Shown here piece after piece: positions 32,275 to 41,765 of a stretch of DNA of 64,000 nt (positions are counted from its first letter, which is position 1; each line of letters opens with the position of its first letter). The notes beneath the pieces were generated by a model. It searched no databases, was not told the origin of the DNA, and saw only the letters and a program-made list of their open reading frames with translations. Where the stretch lies: NCBI RefSeq assembly GCF_006539125.1, contig NZ_BJMK01000003.1, positions 1 through 64,000 on the forward strand, read 5' to 3'. A program made the translations under genes and the position numbers. The stretch comes from Gluconobacter sphaericus NBRC 12467 (GTDB lineage Bacteria; Pseudomonadota; Alphaproteobacteria; Acetobacterales; Acetobacteraceae).

Positions 32275-34167
32275 TTGGACAGGCCCGGCCCGTTCTTCGC
32301 AGATTGCGGCTTTTTGGACGGAAGAGTGTCAGGTTTGGGCGGGAGAGCGGCTGATCTCGCGGTGTCGGGATCAACATTCGGATCGGAACTGCGGGATTAT
32401 CTGAGCGAACGTTGGGGATGGCTTTTTGCGCCGTCCGCGAAGGATCTGGGCTTTGCGGTCCGCACGTCGGCGGCGGCGATCCTGTCGCTGCTGATTGCTA
32501 TGTGGATGGAGCTGGACAGCCCGCAATGGGCGCCGCTGACTGTCTGGGTTGTAGCGACGGCCTCGCGCGGGGAAAGCCTGTCCAAGGCGCGCTGGCGGTT
32601 TGTGGGAACGATCATTGGGGGCGGCATGGGCGTGGTGCTGATTGCGGCATTCCCCCAGCAGGCCGGACTGTTTTTCATCGCACTCGCGGTCTGGATCGGA
32701 TTGTGCTGCGGCTGGGCGACGTTTCTGGACGGTTATCGTCGGTACGGTTTTTTGGTCATTAGTTTTACGTCCGCCATTGTGGCGACGGGTGCGATCAGTC
32801 AACCCGATGATGTGTTCAACGTCGCGATGGCACGTGGCACCTACATTATGCTCGGTACGGTTTGTGAAGCGGGTTTGGCAGTTCTGTTCCTGCCAAATGT
32901 GCAGCAACAGGCCCGCGTGCGGCTGCTCGGAAAGCTTAAGCAGATCACGGCGAAGGTGGCGGCCCATGCAGATGTTCTGCGGGCGGGGCGGTTCGATCCC
33001 GAAACCGAGGGTTGTCTGCTGACGGAGCTGGTTGATGCCAATACCCGCATTGAGTTCGATGTCCTTGAAATGGGGTCTGGAACCCGGCGCAGTGCGGATC
33101 ATGCGCGGGCTGTGCTGGCGCGTTTGCTGGCCGTTCTGGCCCGCGCACAGGGTGAGGGGACTGATATTGATGTGGACCGGGACCTTCAGGCCGCGCGCAA
33201 TCATATTCAGGCCATCATCGCGCCCCCGCCCCATGATCGATTTACGTTCCGCACGCGGTCCCCGCGCCATATACTCGAAGCGGTTCTTAACGGACTGCGA
33301 GCCGCGACCGGCATCATGGGGGCGTGGCTTTTATGGGAGGTGACGGCCTGGCCATCCGGTCCGGCTTTCGTATCTTTTGTGGCGCTGGTTTACGGATTGC
33401 TGGCGACCCGTGAGATCCCTGCGCTGGCGTCGCCCGGATTTTATCGCGGGGCGGTCTGGTGTGCAGGCGTGGCAGGGATCTATGCGTTTTTCGTCGTGCC
33501 TGCTGTTGCAGCGCCCGAATATCTGGCGCTGCTTCTTATGATCCCGATGGTGATCGGTGGGTTGGCGGCCCGCGCGCCGAAGCTCGTGAATCACGCGTTT
33601 TCGTTCAATATGTTCCTGCCCGTTCTGATCGGGCCTTCCAACTTCATGCGCTATGACGAAGTCTCGTTTCTCAATGGTGCCAGTGCCTTTCTGGGGGCGG
33701 TTATCTTCACACGCGTTACCTTTGGCGTGGTGTTCCCGTTCCGGGCCGACAGTCATCTGCGGCGGACTTCGGCCTGGGTGGAGCAGCAGCTTCGTCTGAT
33801 TGCACGAGGCGGTGGGCAGACGGTGCATCAGTGGCTGGCGATCAATGCCGCCAGCATGGTGCGGGCCGTACGGAGCTGTCAGGGTGTTCCGCGTGACGTG
33901 ATGCTCACTTATATGGGGCGGCACCTGAACGCGATGGTGATGGGAATGTGGGTAATCGAACTGCGCGATGCCGCTGCGCTGGAGACCATGCCCGTACCGA
34001 TCCGCAGACGGTTGCAGGTTTTTCTGCGGGCATGGTTCCGCAAGGGAGATGGCGCGGCTCCCCTTGCGCAGAACGTCGCCCGGTCGCTTTGTAACGATCG
34101 GGACGTGGAACCCGATATCCGGATCGCTTTGCAGCGATTGGCGGGGAAGGTGCCCCCATCTGCCTGA
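32275..34167 (+). CDS. FUSC-family inner membrane protein (aromatic acid exporter-like)
   Basis: Up to 630 residues, with two blocks of hydrophobic segments separated by a long soluble region (about residues 215-330). The first block contains SPQWAPLTVWVVATASRGES and SFTSAIVATGAISQPDDVFN, both typical of FUSC/AaeB-type proteins, which export hydroxylated aromatic acids or form the fusaric acid resistance pump. The first in-frame codon is TTG at 32275 and the true start may lie up to about 40 residues in, nearer the first helix at SAKDLGFAVRTSAAAILSLL. It follows the LysR gene by 43 bases. Partner AaeA-type adaptor genes are not present. Confidence 0.8.
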   Translation: MDRPGPFFADCGFLDGRVSGLGGRAADLAVSGSTFGSELRDYLSERWGWLFAPSAKDLGFAVRTSAAAILSLLIAMWMELDSPQWAPLTVWVVATASRGESLSKARWRFVGTIIGGGMGVVLIAAFPQQAGLFFIALAVWIGLCCGWATFLDGYRRYGFLVISFTSAIVATGAISQPDDVFNVAMARGTYIMLGTVCEAGLAVLFLPNVQQQARVRLLGKLKQITAKVAAHADVLRAGRFDPETEGCLLTELVDANTRIEFDVLEMGSGTRRSADHARAVLARLLAVLARAQGEGTDIDVDRDLQAARNHIQAIIAPPPHDRFTFRTRSPRHILEAVLNGLRAATGIMGAWLLWEVTAWPSGPAFVSFVALVYGLLATREIPALASPGFYRGAVWCAGVAGIYAFFVVPAVAAPEYLALLLMIPMVIGGLAARAPKLVNHAFSFNMFLPVLIGPSNFMRYDEVSFLNGASAFLGAVIFTRVTFGVVFPFRADSHLRRTSAWVEQQLRLIARGGGQTVHQWLAINAASMVRAVRSCQGVPRDVMLTYMGRHLNAMVMGMWVIELRDAAALETMPVPIRRRLQVFLRAWFRKGDGAAPLAQNVARSLCNDRDVEPDIRIALQRLAGKVPPSA

Positions 34168-34179
34168 TTGGCTTTTCGA

Positions 34180-34974
34180 TCAGATGGTATCGACAGTGCC
34201 CCCATCGACGCGCAAGGCTGCGCCTGTCGTGGCGGATGCTAGAGGCGAGGCAGCATAAACGACAAGATTGGCAACTTCATCGACCGTGGCCATGCGACGC
34301 AGGATGTTGCTTGGACGGTGTTTCTGCACGAACTCCGCCGCAAGTTCCGCGACCGGGCGGGGGCTGTCGGGGTTCTGGTCTTTCAGCATGTCCTCGACAC
34401 CTTCGGACAATGTGGGGCCGGGGAGGACCGAGTTGACCGTCACGTTTGTGCCCGCCATCAGCTTCGCAAGCCCACGGGCCAGACCGAGCATGGCTGTCTT
34501 GCTGACGCCGTAATCGACCATTTCGACCGGGATGTTCAGCGCGGATTCCGAGGCGATAAACAGTACGCGTCCCCAGTTGCGCTCCTTCATTCCCGGTAGA
34601 TAGGCGCGGGAGAGACGTACGCCGGAGAACAGGTTGACCTCGAAGAGGTGTTCCCAGCTTTCATCCGTTGTCTGGAAGAAATCGTTGGGTGCGAAAATGC
34701 CGGCGTTGTTGATGAGGACATCCACGTTGCTTTCGGCCTCGAACAGTGTCTTGCAGCCTTCGACGGTCCCGACATCTGCGACGACGCTTCGGAAGGCTCC
34801 GCCCGGAACGGCTTTCGCAAGTTTCTCGAGTGCGCCGTCGACGCTGTCCTGTTTGCGGCTATTGATGATGACGGTAGCGCCGGTCTCGCCCAGCTTTCGG
34901 GCAATGGCCAGACCGATCCCGCCGGTCGAGCCGGTGACGAGGGCGGTGCGGCCGCTCAGATCGAGGTTCAGCAT
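34180..34974 (-). CDS. Short-chain dehydrogenase/reductase
   Basis: A 264-residue NAD(P)-dependent oxidoreductase of the classical SDR family. The cofactor loop is TGSTGGIG (residues about 15-22), the NNAG motif is present (VLINNAGIFAP), and the catalytic Tyr-Lys is in VDYGVSKTAML, with Ser in IASESALN. The ATG at 34974 gives the usual 13 residues before the cofactor loop. The substrate is unknown; Gluconobacter has many SDRs for polyols and keto-sugars. Convergent with the FUSC gene, 12 bases apart. Confidence 0.9.
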   Translation of the reverse strand: MLNLDLSGRTALVTGSTGGIGLAIARKLGETGATVIINSRKQDSVDGALEKLAKAVPGGAFRSVVADVGTVEGCKTLFEAESNVDVLINNAGIFAPNDFFQTTDESWEHLFEVNLFSGVRLSRAYLPGMKERNWGRVLFIASESALNIPVEMVDYGVSKTAMLGLARGLAKLMAGTNVTVNSVLPGPTLSEGVEDMLKDQNPDSPRPVAELAAEFVQKHRPSNILRRMATVDEVANLVVYAASPLASATTGAALRVDGGTVDTI

Positions 34975-35137
34975 GACAGACTCCTGAAAATGTGATCGCG
35001 TCGCGACAGGAACGTCAGGGATGCTGGAAAGTGGCACATTCTTTTGTAGCGGTTTCGTGACAGGATGCGGGATCTGCTAGGACCTGGCTCAGGTCCTGGG
35101 ATGGGGTGTGTCGGATGACCGGGACTGAGAGGGAGGT

Positions 35138-38100
35138 ATGATGGATCGCGTGGAGGACACTGACGGTGGTTCCGGAACGCTGATGCTGTCTCCGGCGCTC
35201 GCTGTTGGTCGTGCGTCCAGCCTGTGTGTTCATCTCCTGGCTCTGGCCGCCGCAGAGGGCGGGGGGGAGGCCGCGCTTCTGCTGCGAGACGCCGATGGCG
35301 TGCGTGTTCTGGGGGGCGATGGAAGCGCGATTGCAGCTGAGGGCGCGGCATGCCTGATGGACGGCCAGTCTCTAGAAGCGTGCAGCGTGCGCCTTCTTCC
35401 GGTGCGGTCCGGTGTGGTGGAGGTGTGGCTGTGCGTACGGCACAATGCTCCGGCGCTCGAGCATGTCCGGGCGCTGTGTGCCCTTCAGGTGGATGATCTG
35501 TTGCGCGAACATGCCGCATCACCGCAATCGGGCGAAGACGCGATCATGGAGCGTATGCAGCTCCGGATGCAGCGCATGGCGGATACGGCGGATGTCGCCT
35601 TCTATCGCTGCGATTTCGCGACACGGATGGTGACCGGGGACGCACGTTTCGCCAGTATTTGGAGCTTGCCGCCAGAGCGTCTGGCCGTAGGGGTCCCGAT
35701 CGACGAGCTTGTGGTGTTCCTGCATCCCGATGACCGCTTGGTCTATGATGGAAGTCTTGAGAACGACCTGCGGGACGACGGCTGCTACGAACTGCGTTTT
35801 CGAATTCTGGTCCCGTCGTCGTTTATGCCAGGTTCGGCACAGACGCCGTCATCACGCACACCGCGTCGGTCGATTTTGCGGCATGTTCTAATGCGCGGGT
35901 GGCGGGAAGACGAAAGCCGTCCGAACAGCCGCCGTAGCGTCGGGTTGGCGATGGATGTTTCCTCTGCCTCCATGACGGCGGAAGCTCTGCGCTCCAGCGA
36001 GGCGTTCACGCTGCTGCTGCTGTCCAGCCTGCCGGACTGCATCCATATTCTTGATTGCGATGGCTGCATCCGCTTCGTCAATGAGGGTGGCATCAGGTCC
36101 ATGGAAATGGACAGCCCGATCATTATGCACGGCCTGCCCTGGGTGGATCTGTGGCGCGGGCAGTCGCGTCGCCGGGCGGCTCTGGCGGTGCAGGCTGCGC
36201 TTGAGGGTGAGACGGCGCGCTTTCAGGGTTATGCCATCACCATGAAAGGGCAACGCCGTTTCTGGGACGTGGCTGTGACGCCGGTTTTCGGGGAGGAGGG
36301 TGATGTTCAGCGTCTGCTGGCGATTGGCCGTGATCTCACGGAAGCCAATCAGTCCGCCGAGCGGCTCCAGCTTGCGCTTGAAGCCGGTGCTATCGCTGGA
36401 ACATGGATGTGGGATGACAGCGCCTCGCGCATGACAGGTGATGTGCGGCTGGCACAGACGCTCGGGCTGGACCCGGCCTGCCTGCGCGAAGGCGTCATGC
36501 CGAACGTGATTTATGACTCCGTGGACCCAAGGGACCGGTTCGCGGTGGTGCAGGCCGTTACGGCGGCGACGCGGCTGGGCGGGAAATGCCGTTTCGAGTT
36601 TCGGGTCGAGACACCGGAAGGGCAACGCTGGTTCGAGGGGAATGGACGTTGCGATCTGGGGGACGAAGGCCGCGTGGCCCGCTTCCCCGGCATTGTCTTC
36701 GACATCGACCGGAGCAAGCGCCAGGCTCTTCGTCAGGCCGCGCTCGTCGAACTGGGCGATCAGCTCCGCGCGCTGGATGATACAGGCATGATGGAAGAAG
36801 TTGCGGCCCACATCATCTGTCGTGAACTGGATGCAAGTGGCGCGGGATATGGCGTCGTCAATGATGATTGGACCGGCATGACTGTTGGTGGCGCACCGGA
36901 GGTCACACGACCGCTGGTGGGCATGCGGATGTTCGCGGATTATGGCGAGTTCAGGCCGATCCTGGGGCGGGGCGAGCCCGTGGCTATCGCCGATGTCCAT
37001 ACTGACGCCCTGACGGCAGGTTACGATGCCCGCTATGACGCCGATGGTATTGTGGCGATCCTCTGCGTCCCGATCTTCAAGTTCGGGCGTTTCGTTGGCT
37101 TGATGTTTGTCTGTCACGATGCGCCCCATACCTGGACGGACGAGGAAATCGTCTTCACCCGCGCCGTGGCGGACCGCACCCATGCGTCCATGCGGCAGGC
37201 CCGCACGCAGCAGCAGATCCGCGACCTCAACGCCATGCTCGAAGAGCGGATTCTGCAACGGACCCGCGAGCGCGACCGGTTGTGGAACATTGCACGCGAC
37301 CTGTTCGTCATCATCGATCGGCACGGCTATTACGTTGCGGTCAGTCCGAGCTGGGAAGAGATGCAGGGCTACAGGACCGAGGAACTCGCCGGGCTGCGGC
37401 TGGATGCGCTGTGCCATCCCGATGACAGGCGCGAGCTGCTGGAGACGTTCGAGCATCTGTTGACGGGGACGCCCTGGCCAGCGGCAGGGCTGGATGTCCG
37501 GATGCGGCGCTCCGACGGCAGCTGGCGGATCTATAACTGGAGCTGCAACGACGAGGGCGATGCGATCTATGCAGTTGGGCGTGACCTGACCGAGCGCAAC
37601 GAACTGGAAGAGCAGCTCCGTCAGGCGCAGAAAATGGAGGCCGTCGGGCAGCTCACGGGTGGTCTGGCACATGATTTCAACAATCTGCTCGCGGGGATCG
37701 GGGGCGGTCTGGAACTGATCGGGCTGCGTCTGGCGCAGGGACGGACAGACGGGCTGGGGCGTTACATCGCGGCCTCGCAGGATGCGGTCCGCCGGGCTGC
37801 GTCGCTGACCCATCGTCTTCTCGCATTCTCGCGGCGGCAGACCTTGGATCCTACACCCACGGACATGAATGCGCTCGTGCGCGGGTTGGAAAGTCTGCTG
37901 CGGGGGACGGTCGGGCCGGGCATAGAGCTCGTTTTCGATCTGCAGCCAGGCCTGTGGTTGACGCGAGTGGATGCGAATCAGCTTGAGAACGCTATCCTGA
38001 ACCTGTGTATCAATGCCCGTGATGCCCTGCATGACCGCGGGACGATGCTGCAGATTGAGAGTGCCAACAGGGTTCTGACTGCTGATGCTGCCTCAGATAT

Positions 38101-38773
38101 GTCCATCCGGGACGGGGATTATGTTGTCCTAACTGTGCAGGATGAAGGCTGCGGTATGCCGCCCGAGATCGTGCAGCGTGTCTTTGACCCATTCTTCACG
38201 ACCAAGCCGCTGGGGGAAGGGACAGGGCTGGGGTTGAGTATGATCTACGGATTTACCCAGCAGTCAGGGGGGCAGGTGGAGATCCACTCCACGCCGGGGC
38301 AGGGGACAGTCGTTTCGCTCTGGCTGCCGCGCTATCAGGGGCAGAAAACCATTCGTCCCGAACCGCCGTCTTTGCCTGTTGCGTCCCAGCAGCGTCTTCT
38401 GGAGGGACAGCGCGTCCTCGTCGTGGATGACGAAGAAGCCGTGCGGATGATCGTGTCGGACATGGTGACGGATCTGGGCGGGATCGTGCTGACGGCATCC
38501 GATGGGCCATCGGCTGAGGCGTTGGCGGCGGAGGGAGTGCCGCCAGCGGTTCTCATCAGTGATATCGGGATGCCGGGTGGCATGAACGGCCGGGAGTTGG
38601 GCGAGCAGATGCTGAAACGCTGGCCTGAGCTGAAGGTGCTGTTCATCACGGGCTATGCCGAGCAGAGCGTTCTGGGCGATCAGGCCCTGGCGCCGGGTTG
38701 CGCGCTGCTGGTCAAGCCGTTCACGGTTGCAGCATTCAGCCTGAAATTGGCAGTTCTGCTGAAAGGGGACTGA
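35138..38773 (+). CDS. PAS/GAF hybrid sensor histidine kinase with receiver domain
   Basis: A 1211-residue sensor kinase. After an N-terminal region of about 135 residues without a clear fold come PAS-like domains (about 140-300, 300-410 and 410-540), a GAF domain (about 548-695, with [19 protein letters not shown]), another PAS (about 710-830), HisKA with the phospho-His H845 in [11 protein letters not shown], an ATPase domain (N-box about 950, [18 protein letters not shown]) and a C-terminal receiver with D1142 in [11 protein letters not shown]. No transmembrane segment is evident, so it is probably cytosolic. A good ribosome-binding site (gagggagg) precedes the ATG. No response regulator with an output domain is nearby. 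The signal is unknown. Confidence 0.9.
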   Translation: MMDRVEDTDGGSGTLMLSPALAVGRASSLCVHLLALAAAEGGGEAALLLRDADGVRVLGGDGSAIAAEGAACLMDGQSLEACSVRLLPVRSGVVEVWLCVRHNAPALEHVRALCALQVDDLLREHAASPQSGEDAIMERMQLRMQRMADTADVAFYRCDFATRMVTGDARFASIWSLPPERLAVGVPIDELVVFLHPDDRLVYDGSLENDLRDDGCYELRFRILVPSSFMPGSAQTPSSRTPRRSILRHVLMRGWREDESRPNSRRSVGLAMDVSSASMTAEALRSSEAFTLLLLSSLPDCIHILDCDGCIRFVNEGGIRSMEMDSPIIMHGLPWVDLWRGQSRRRAALAVQAALEGETARFQGYAITMKGQRRFWDVAVTPVFGEEGDVQRLLAIGRDLTEANQSAERLQLALEAGAIAGTWMWDDSASRMTGDVRLAQTLGLDPACLREGVMPNVIYDSVDPRDRFAVVQAVTAATRLGGKCRFEFRVETPEGQRWFEGNGRCDLGDEGRVARFPGIVFDIDRSKRQALRQAALVELGDQLRALDDTGMMEEVAAHIICRELDASGAGYGVVNDDWTGMTVGGAPEVTRPLVGMRMFADYGEFRPILGRGEPVAIADVHTDALTAGYDARYDADGIVAILCVPIFKFGRFVGLMFVCHDAPHTWTDEEIVFTRAVADRTHASMRQARTQQQIRDLNAMLEERILQRTRERDRLWNIARDLFVIIDRHGYYVAVSPSWEEMQGYRTEELAGLRLDALCHPDDRRELLETFEHLLTGTPWPAAGLDVRMRRSDGSWRIYNWSCNDEGDAIYAVGRDLTERNELEEQLRQAQKMEAVGQLTGGLAHDFNNLLAGIGGGLELIGLRLAQGRTDGLGRYIAASQDAVRRAASLTHRLLAFSRRQTLDPTPTDMNALVRGLESLLRGTVGPGIELVFDLQPGLWLTRVDANQLENAILNLCINARDALHDRGTMLQIESANRVLTADAASDMSIRDGDYVVLTVQDEGCGMPPEIVQRVFDPFFTTKPLGEGTGLGLSMIYGFTQQSGGQVEIHSTPGQGTVVSLWLPRYQGQKTIRPEPPSLPVASQQRLLEGQRVLVVDDEEAVRMIVSDMVTDLGGIVLTASDGPSAEALAAEGVPPAVLISDIGMPGGMNGRELGEQMLKRWPELKVLFITGYAEQSVLGDQALAPGCALLVKPFTVAAFSLKLAVLLKGD

Positions 38774-38849
38774 ACCCCTTCTTCGACGCAGGCGTTGGTC
38801 GGTCAGCAGGCTTTGTGCTCGTAGTTTTCATTTTTGTAGGGAGGCAGAC

Positions 38850-39689
38850 ATGTCATCACAGGTTCCATCCGCCGAGGCCCAGACCGTGATTTCCTTTCAT
38901 GACGGTCACACCATGCCCCAGATTGGGCTGGGTGTGTGGCAGACACCTCCGGATGAAACGGCCGAGGTCGTGAAGGAAGCCGTGCAGCTCGGTTACCGGT
39001 CTGTCGATACGGCGCGTTTGTACAAGAATGAGGAAGGTGTTGGCAAAGGTCTGGAAAACCATCCGGAAGTCTTCCTGACGACCAAGCTCTGGAATGACGA
39101 GCAGGGTTATGACAGTACCCTGCGGGCTTATGAGGAAAGTGCGCGTCTGCTGCGCCGTCCGGTGCTGGACCTGTATCTGATCCACTGGCCGATGCCGGCT
39201 CAGGGGCAGTATGTCGAGACTTGGAAGGCGCTGGTCGAGCTGAAGAAATCCGGCCGCGTGAAGTCCATCGGCGTGTCCAATTTCGATCCGGAGCACCTGG
39301 AACGGATCATGGATGCCACGGGTGTTGTGCCGGTCGTCAACCAGATCGAACTGCATCCTGATTTCCAGCAGTGCGCCCTGCGGGAATTCCACGAGAAGTA
39401 CAACATTCGCACCGAGTCTTGGCGTCCGCTGGGCAAGGGGCAGGTCCTAGGCAATGAGCGGATCGGGAAGATCGCCGAGAAGCACAGCCGCACTCCGGCT
39501 CAAGTCGTGATCCGCTGGCATATTCAGAGCGGACTGATCGTCATTCCGAAATCGGTCAATCCAAAGCGTCTGGCGGAAAACCTGGATGTGTTCGGCTTTG
39601 TGTTGGATACGGACGACATGCAGGTCATCGGTCAGATGGATCGCAGGGATGGCCGGATGGGCGCTGACCCAAATACGGCGAAATTCTGA
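38850..39689 (+). CDS. Aldo/keto reductase, 2,5-diketo-D-gluconate reductase-like
   Basis: A 279-residue NADPH-dependent reductase of the AKR5 group. The catalytic Asp and Tyr are in SVDTARLYKNEEG, the Lys in TTKLWN and the His in LIHWPM. IPKSVNPKRLAENL binds the NADPH phosphate. Such enzymes reduce 2,5-diketo-gluconate and related carbonyls, fitting with the keto-acid metabolism of acetic acid bacteria. ATG 38850 follows gggaggcag. It is a single gene between the sensor kinase and the porin. Confidence 0.9.
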   Translation: MSSQVPSAEAQTVISFHDGHTMPQIGLGVWQTPPDETAEVVKEAVQLGYRSVDTARLYKNEEGVGKGLENHPEVFLTTKLWNDEQGYDSTLRAYEESARLLRRPVLDLYLIHWPMPAQGQYVETWKALVELKKSGRVKSIGVSNFDPEHLERIMDATGVVPVVNQIELHPDFQQCALREFHEKYNIRTESWRPLGKGQVLGNERIGKIAEKHSRTPAQVVIRWHIQSGLIVIPKSVNPKRLAENLDVFGFVLDTDDMQVIGQMDRRDGRMGADPNTAKF

Positions 39690-39771
39690 TAAATATTCCT
39701 GTTTAGCAACATTAAGTAAAAAACAGGGCCTGTGCTATGGGCATGCCTCATGCAACCGGAAGGTGGATGGC

Positions 39772-41037
39772 ATGAGGCAGCGTTTCAGTCGGGGGTTTGG
39801 GGCGATACTGGCGGTTCTTGCGGGGCTCGGAGTCTCCGCTGCCGGCGCCCAGACCGTGGGAGAGCAGACCGCACCCGGGCAAGGCAAGGCCTGGACGGAT
39901 CAGTGGTTTTCTGACGTTTCCTTTGGCGCCCAGATCGAGGGCGGGGTGATGGGCAGTTCCAGCCATCCCGCCAGTAACCTTAATTTTGGCCAGCTCCTCT
40001 CCCCCTATGCCGATCAGGCAACTCTGAATCAGCTCACCTTCACGCTCACCAAACCGGTCGATCCGATTGGCGGCGGGTATGGTCTGGGAATGAATCTGCG
40101 GATGCTTTATGGCTCCGACGCTCGCAGTTACACGATTGCCGGCGTTTCAGACCGCTGGATCAACGGCCGCTATCAAGCCATGCCGGTTTTCGCGAATGTC
40201 GCGATTCACATGCCCTGGTTTACGGCCAAAGGGCTGGACGGGCAGATCGGTATCCTGACCTCCCCCATGGGGGTGGAGGCGCTCGATCCCTCGACCCGGG
40301 CTTTCTATACGCTGGCCTATACAACGGAATATTCTACGCCGTTCGAGCATGTGGGCGGCATGTTCCAGCTTCATCTGGACGATCATTTCGATCTTCAGTT
40401 CGGTGCGGATACCGGCAACCAGACGTCGTTCGGGCGCGGTGACAATAATGGCCGTCCGGCTGGTTATATTGGTGTCACGGGCAACAATCTGGCGGACGGG
40501 CATCTGTCCTTCACCTATCTGCTGCGGGTCGGACCGGAAAATGCCGTGCGCTCTCTTGGGGCACGGGCGAATGGTGCCATGCGGTACTGGAACGATCTGA
40601 ACGGGACCTGGACGTTCTCGAAAAAATGGAGCGTAACGGCGGAGCTGAACCAGCTTCATGACGAAGGCCTGCATGCCGATACATACAGTGCGGTCGTCTG
40701 GGGCGGGTGGCACATTCGTCCAAATTTGACCGTCAATGCGCGAGCCGAGCTGTACCGGGATAATACCGGGAGTTTCGTGGCGAGTTTCGCGGAGAACGAA
40801 GGCTATGCGCAGGCCATGCTTGGCAATCCGACGCGTTCGGAATCCGCGCCGGCTACGACCTATGGGGCCCTGACGTTGAACACGGTTTGGAGGCCGGATG
40901 TGGGACATCACGTCAAGCTGCTACAGTTCCGGCCGGAACTGCGCTTTGACCGCTCGCTCAACAGCACGCGTCCGTTCGATGACCAACACCACATGGGGCG
41001 CATCCTGTTCGGGGCGGACATGACGCTGGGGTTTTGA
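39772..41037 (+). CDS. Outer-membrane beta-barrel porin (BBP2/OmpL-like)
   Basis: A 421-residue outer-membrane protein. A signal peptide (FGAILAVLAGLGVSAAGA) is followed by ADQATLNQLTFTLTKPVDP, MNLRMLYGSDAR, TPFEHVGGMFQLHL and the final strand GRILFGADMTLGF, all matching the putative porin family PF07642 (BBP2/OmpL-like). The C-terminal Phe is as expected for barrel insertion. The ATG at 39772 starts the signal peptide. The cargo is unknown. Confidence 0.8.
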   Translation: MRQRFSRGFGAILAVLAGLGVSAAGAQTVGEQTAPGQGKAWTDQWFSDVSFGAQIEGGVMGSSSHPASNLNFGQLLSPYADQATLNQLTFTLTKPVDPIGGGYGLGMNLRMLYGSDARSYTIAGVSDRWINGRYQAMPVFANVAIHMPWFTAKGLDGQIGILTSPMGVEALDPSTRAFYTLAYTTEYSTPFEHVGGMFQLHLDDHFDLQFGADTGNQTSFGRGDNNGRPAGYIGVTGNNLADGHLSFTYLLRVGPENAVRSLGARANGAMRYWNDLNGTWTFSKKWSVTAELNQLHDEGLHADTYSAVVWGGWHIRPNLTVNARAELYRDNTGSFVASFAENEGYAQAMLGNPTRSESAPATTYGALTLNTVWRPDVGHHVKLLQFRPELRFDRSLNSTRPFDDQHHMGRILFGADMTLGF

Positions 41038-41080
41038 AGGAGAGGTGCGTTTGCCGTCGGATTATGGCAAGGAGATTGTC

Positions 41081-41557
41081 ATGACGACTCCGAACGAAAC
41101 CGATTTCCGCAAAGCCATGTCCCATTTCGCCACGGGTGTTGCCGTGGTGACGGCCAAAGGCAGCGAAGGCGAGCAGGGTGCGACCATCAGCGCTCTGACG
41201 TCCGTGTCCCTCGATCCGCTTCTGCTGCTGATCTGTCTTAACCGGGCCAGCGCGACCTATCGTGCGATTGCGGAAGCCGGGGTGTTCGGCCTCAGCATTC
41301 TGGGCAACGACCACAAGGATGTGGCGATGCTGTTCGCCAGCCGCACGGCCGACAAGTTCGGGTCGGATGTGATCGAACGCGCGGCGGACGGCACGGCTTT
41401 CGTCCGCGATTCATTGGTCAAGATGCACTGCGAACTGGTTGAGACGTTCCAGGGCGGCACGCATGCCCTGTTCATGGCGCGTCCGGTCTCGCTGGAACTC
41501 GACGAAAACCGCGCACCTTTGCTGTATTTCCAGGGCCAGCTCGGCATTACGCTCTGA
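41081..41557 (+). CDS. Flavin reductase-like FMN-binding domain protein
   Basis: A 158-residue protein of the flavin reductase/DIM6-NTAB family. The N-terminus FRKAMSHFATGVAVVTA, the conserved SLDPLLLLICLNRAS and GVFGLSILGNDHKDVAMLFA are typical. Members reduce FMN or FAD for two-component monooxygenases or act as single-domain reductases. No monooxygenase partner lies next to it. Starting at 41081 puts aaggag 8 bases upstream. Confidence 0.88.
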   Translation: MTTPNETDFRKAMSHFATGVAVVTAKGSEGEQGATISALTSVSLDPLLLLICLNRASATYRAIAEAGVFGLSILGNDHKDVAMLFASRTADKFGSDVIERAADGTAFVRDSLVKMHCELVETFQGGTHALFMARPVSLELDENRAPLLYFQGQLGITL

Positions 41558-41693
41558 CGCCTGCAAAACTCTGAAGAGACCCGACAGGCTCGTCACCCTT
41601 TATGTCTGGGGTGGGGAGCCTGATGTATTTTTGGACAGTTTTTAAACCGGGAAAGCGTTTTTCTGGGAAAAGGAAAGGCATTCAGAAATTTGT

Positions 41694-41713
41694 TGCGAAT
41701 GATTCTTATTTCT
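41694..41713. promoter_or_regulatory. Fur-like box upstream of the siderophore receptor
   Basis: tgcgaatgattcttatttct lies 53-72 bases before the receptor start. The aatgattcttatt core resembles Fur sites before other siderophore receptors (aatgattctcatt pattern). Confidence 0.55.
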
Positions 41714-41765
41714 AATATTGGCCTCTGTAACACAAACAGATATTTCTGTAACCAAGAGGCCCTCG

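Noticed and set aside
35888-38032. Open frame of 714 codons on the minus strand opposite the sensor kinase
   Set aside because: It mirrors the kinase codons in a GC-rich genome, its protein is Arg/Gln/His-rich without domains, and the plus-strand product has clear motifs throughout.
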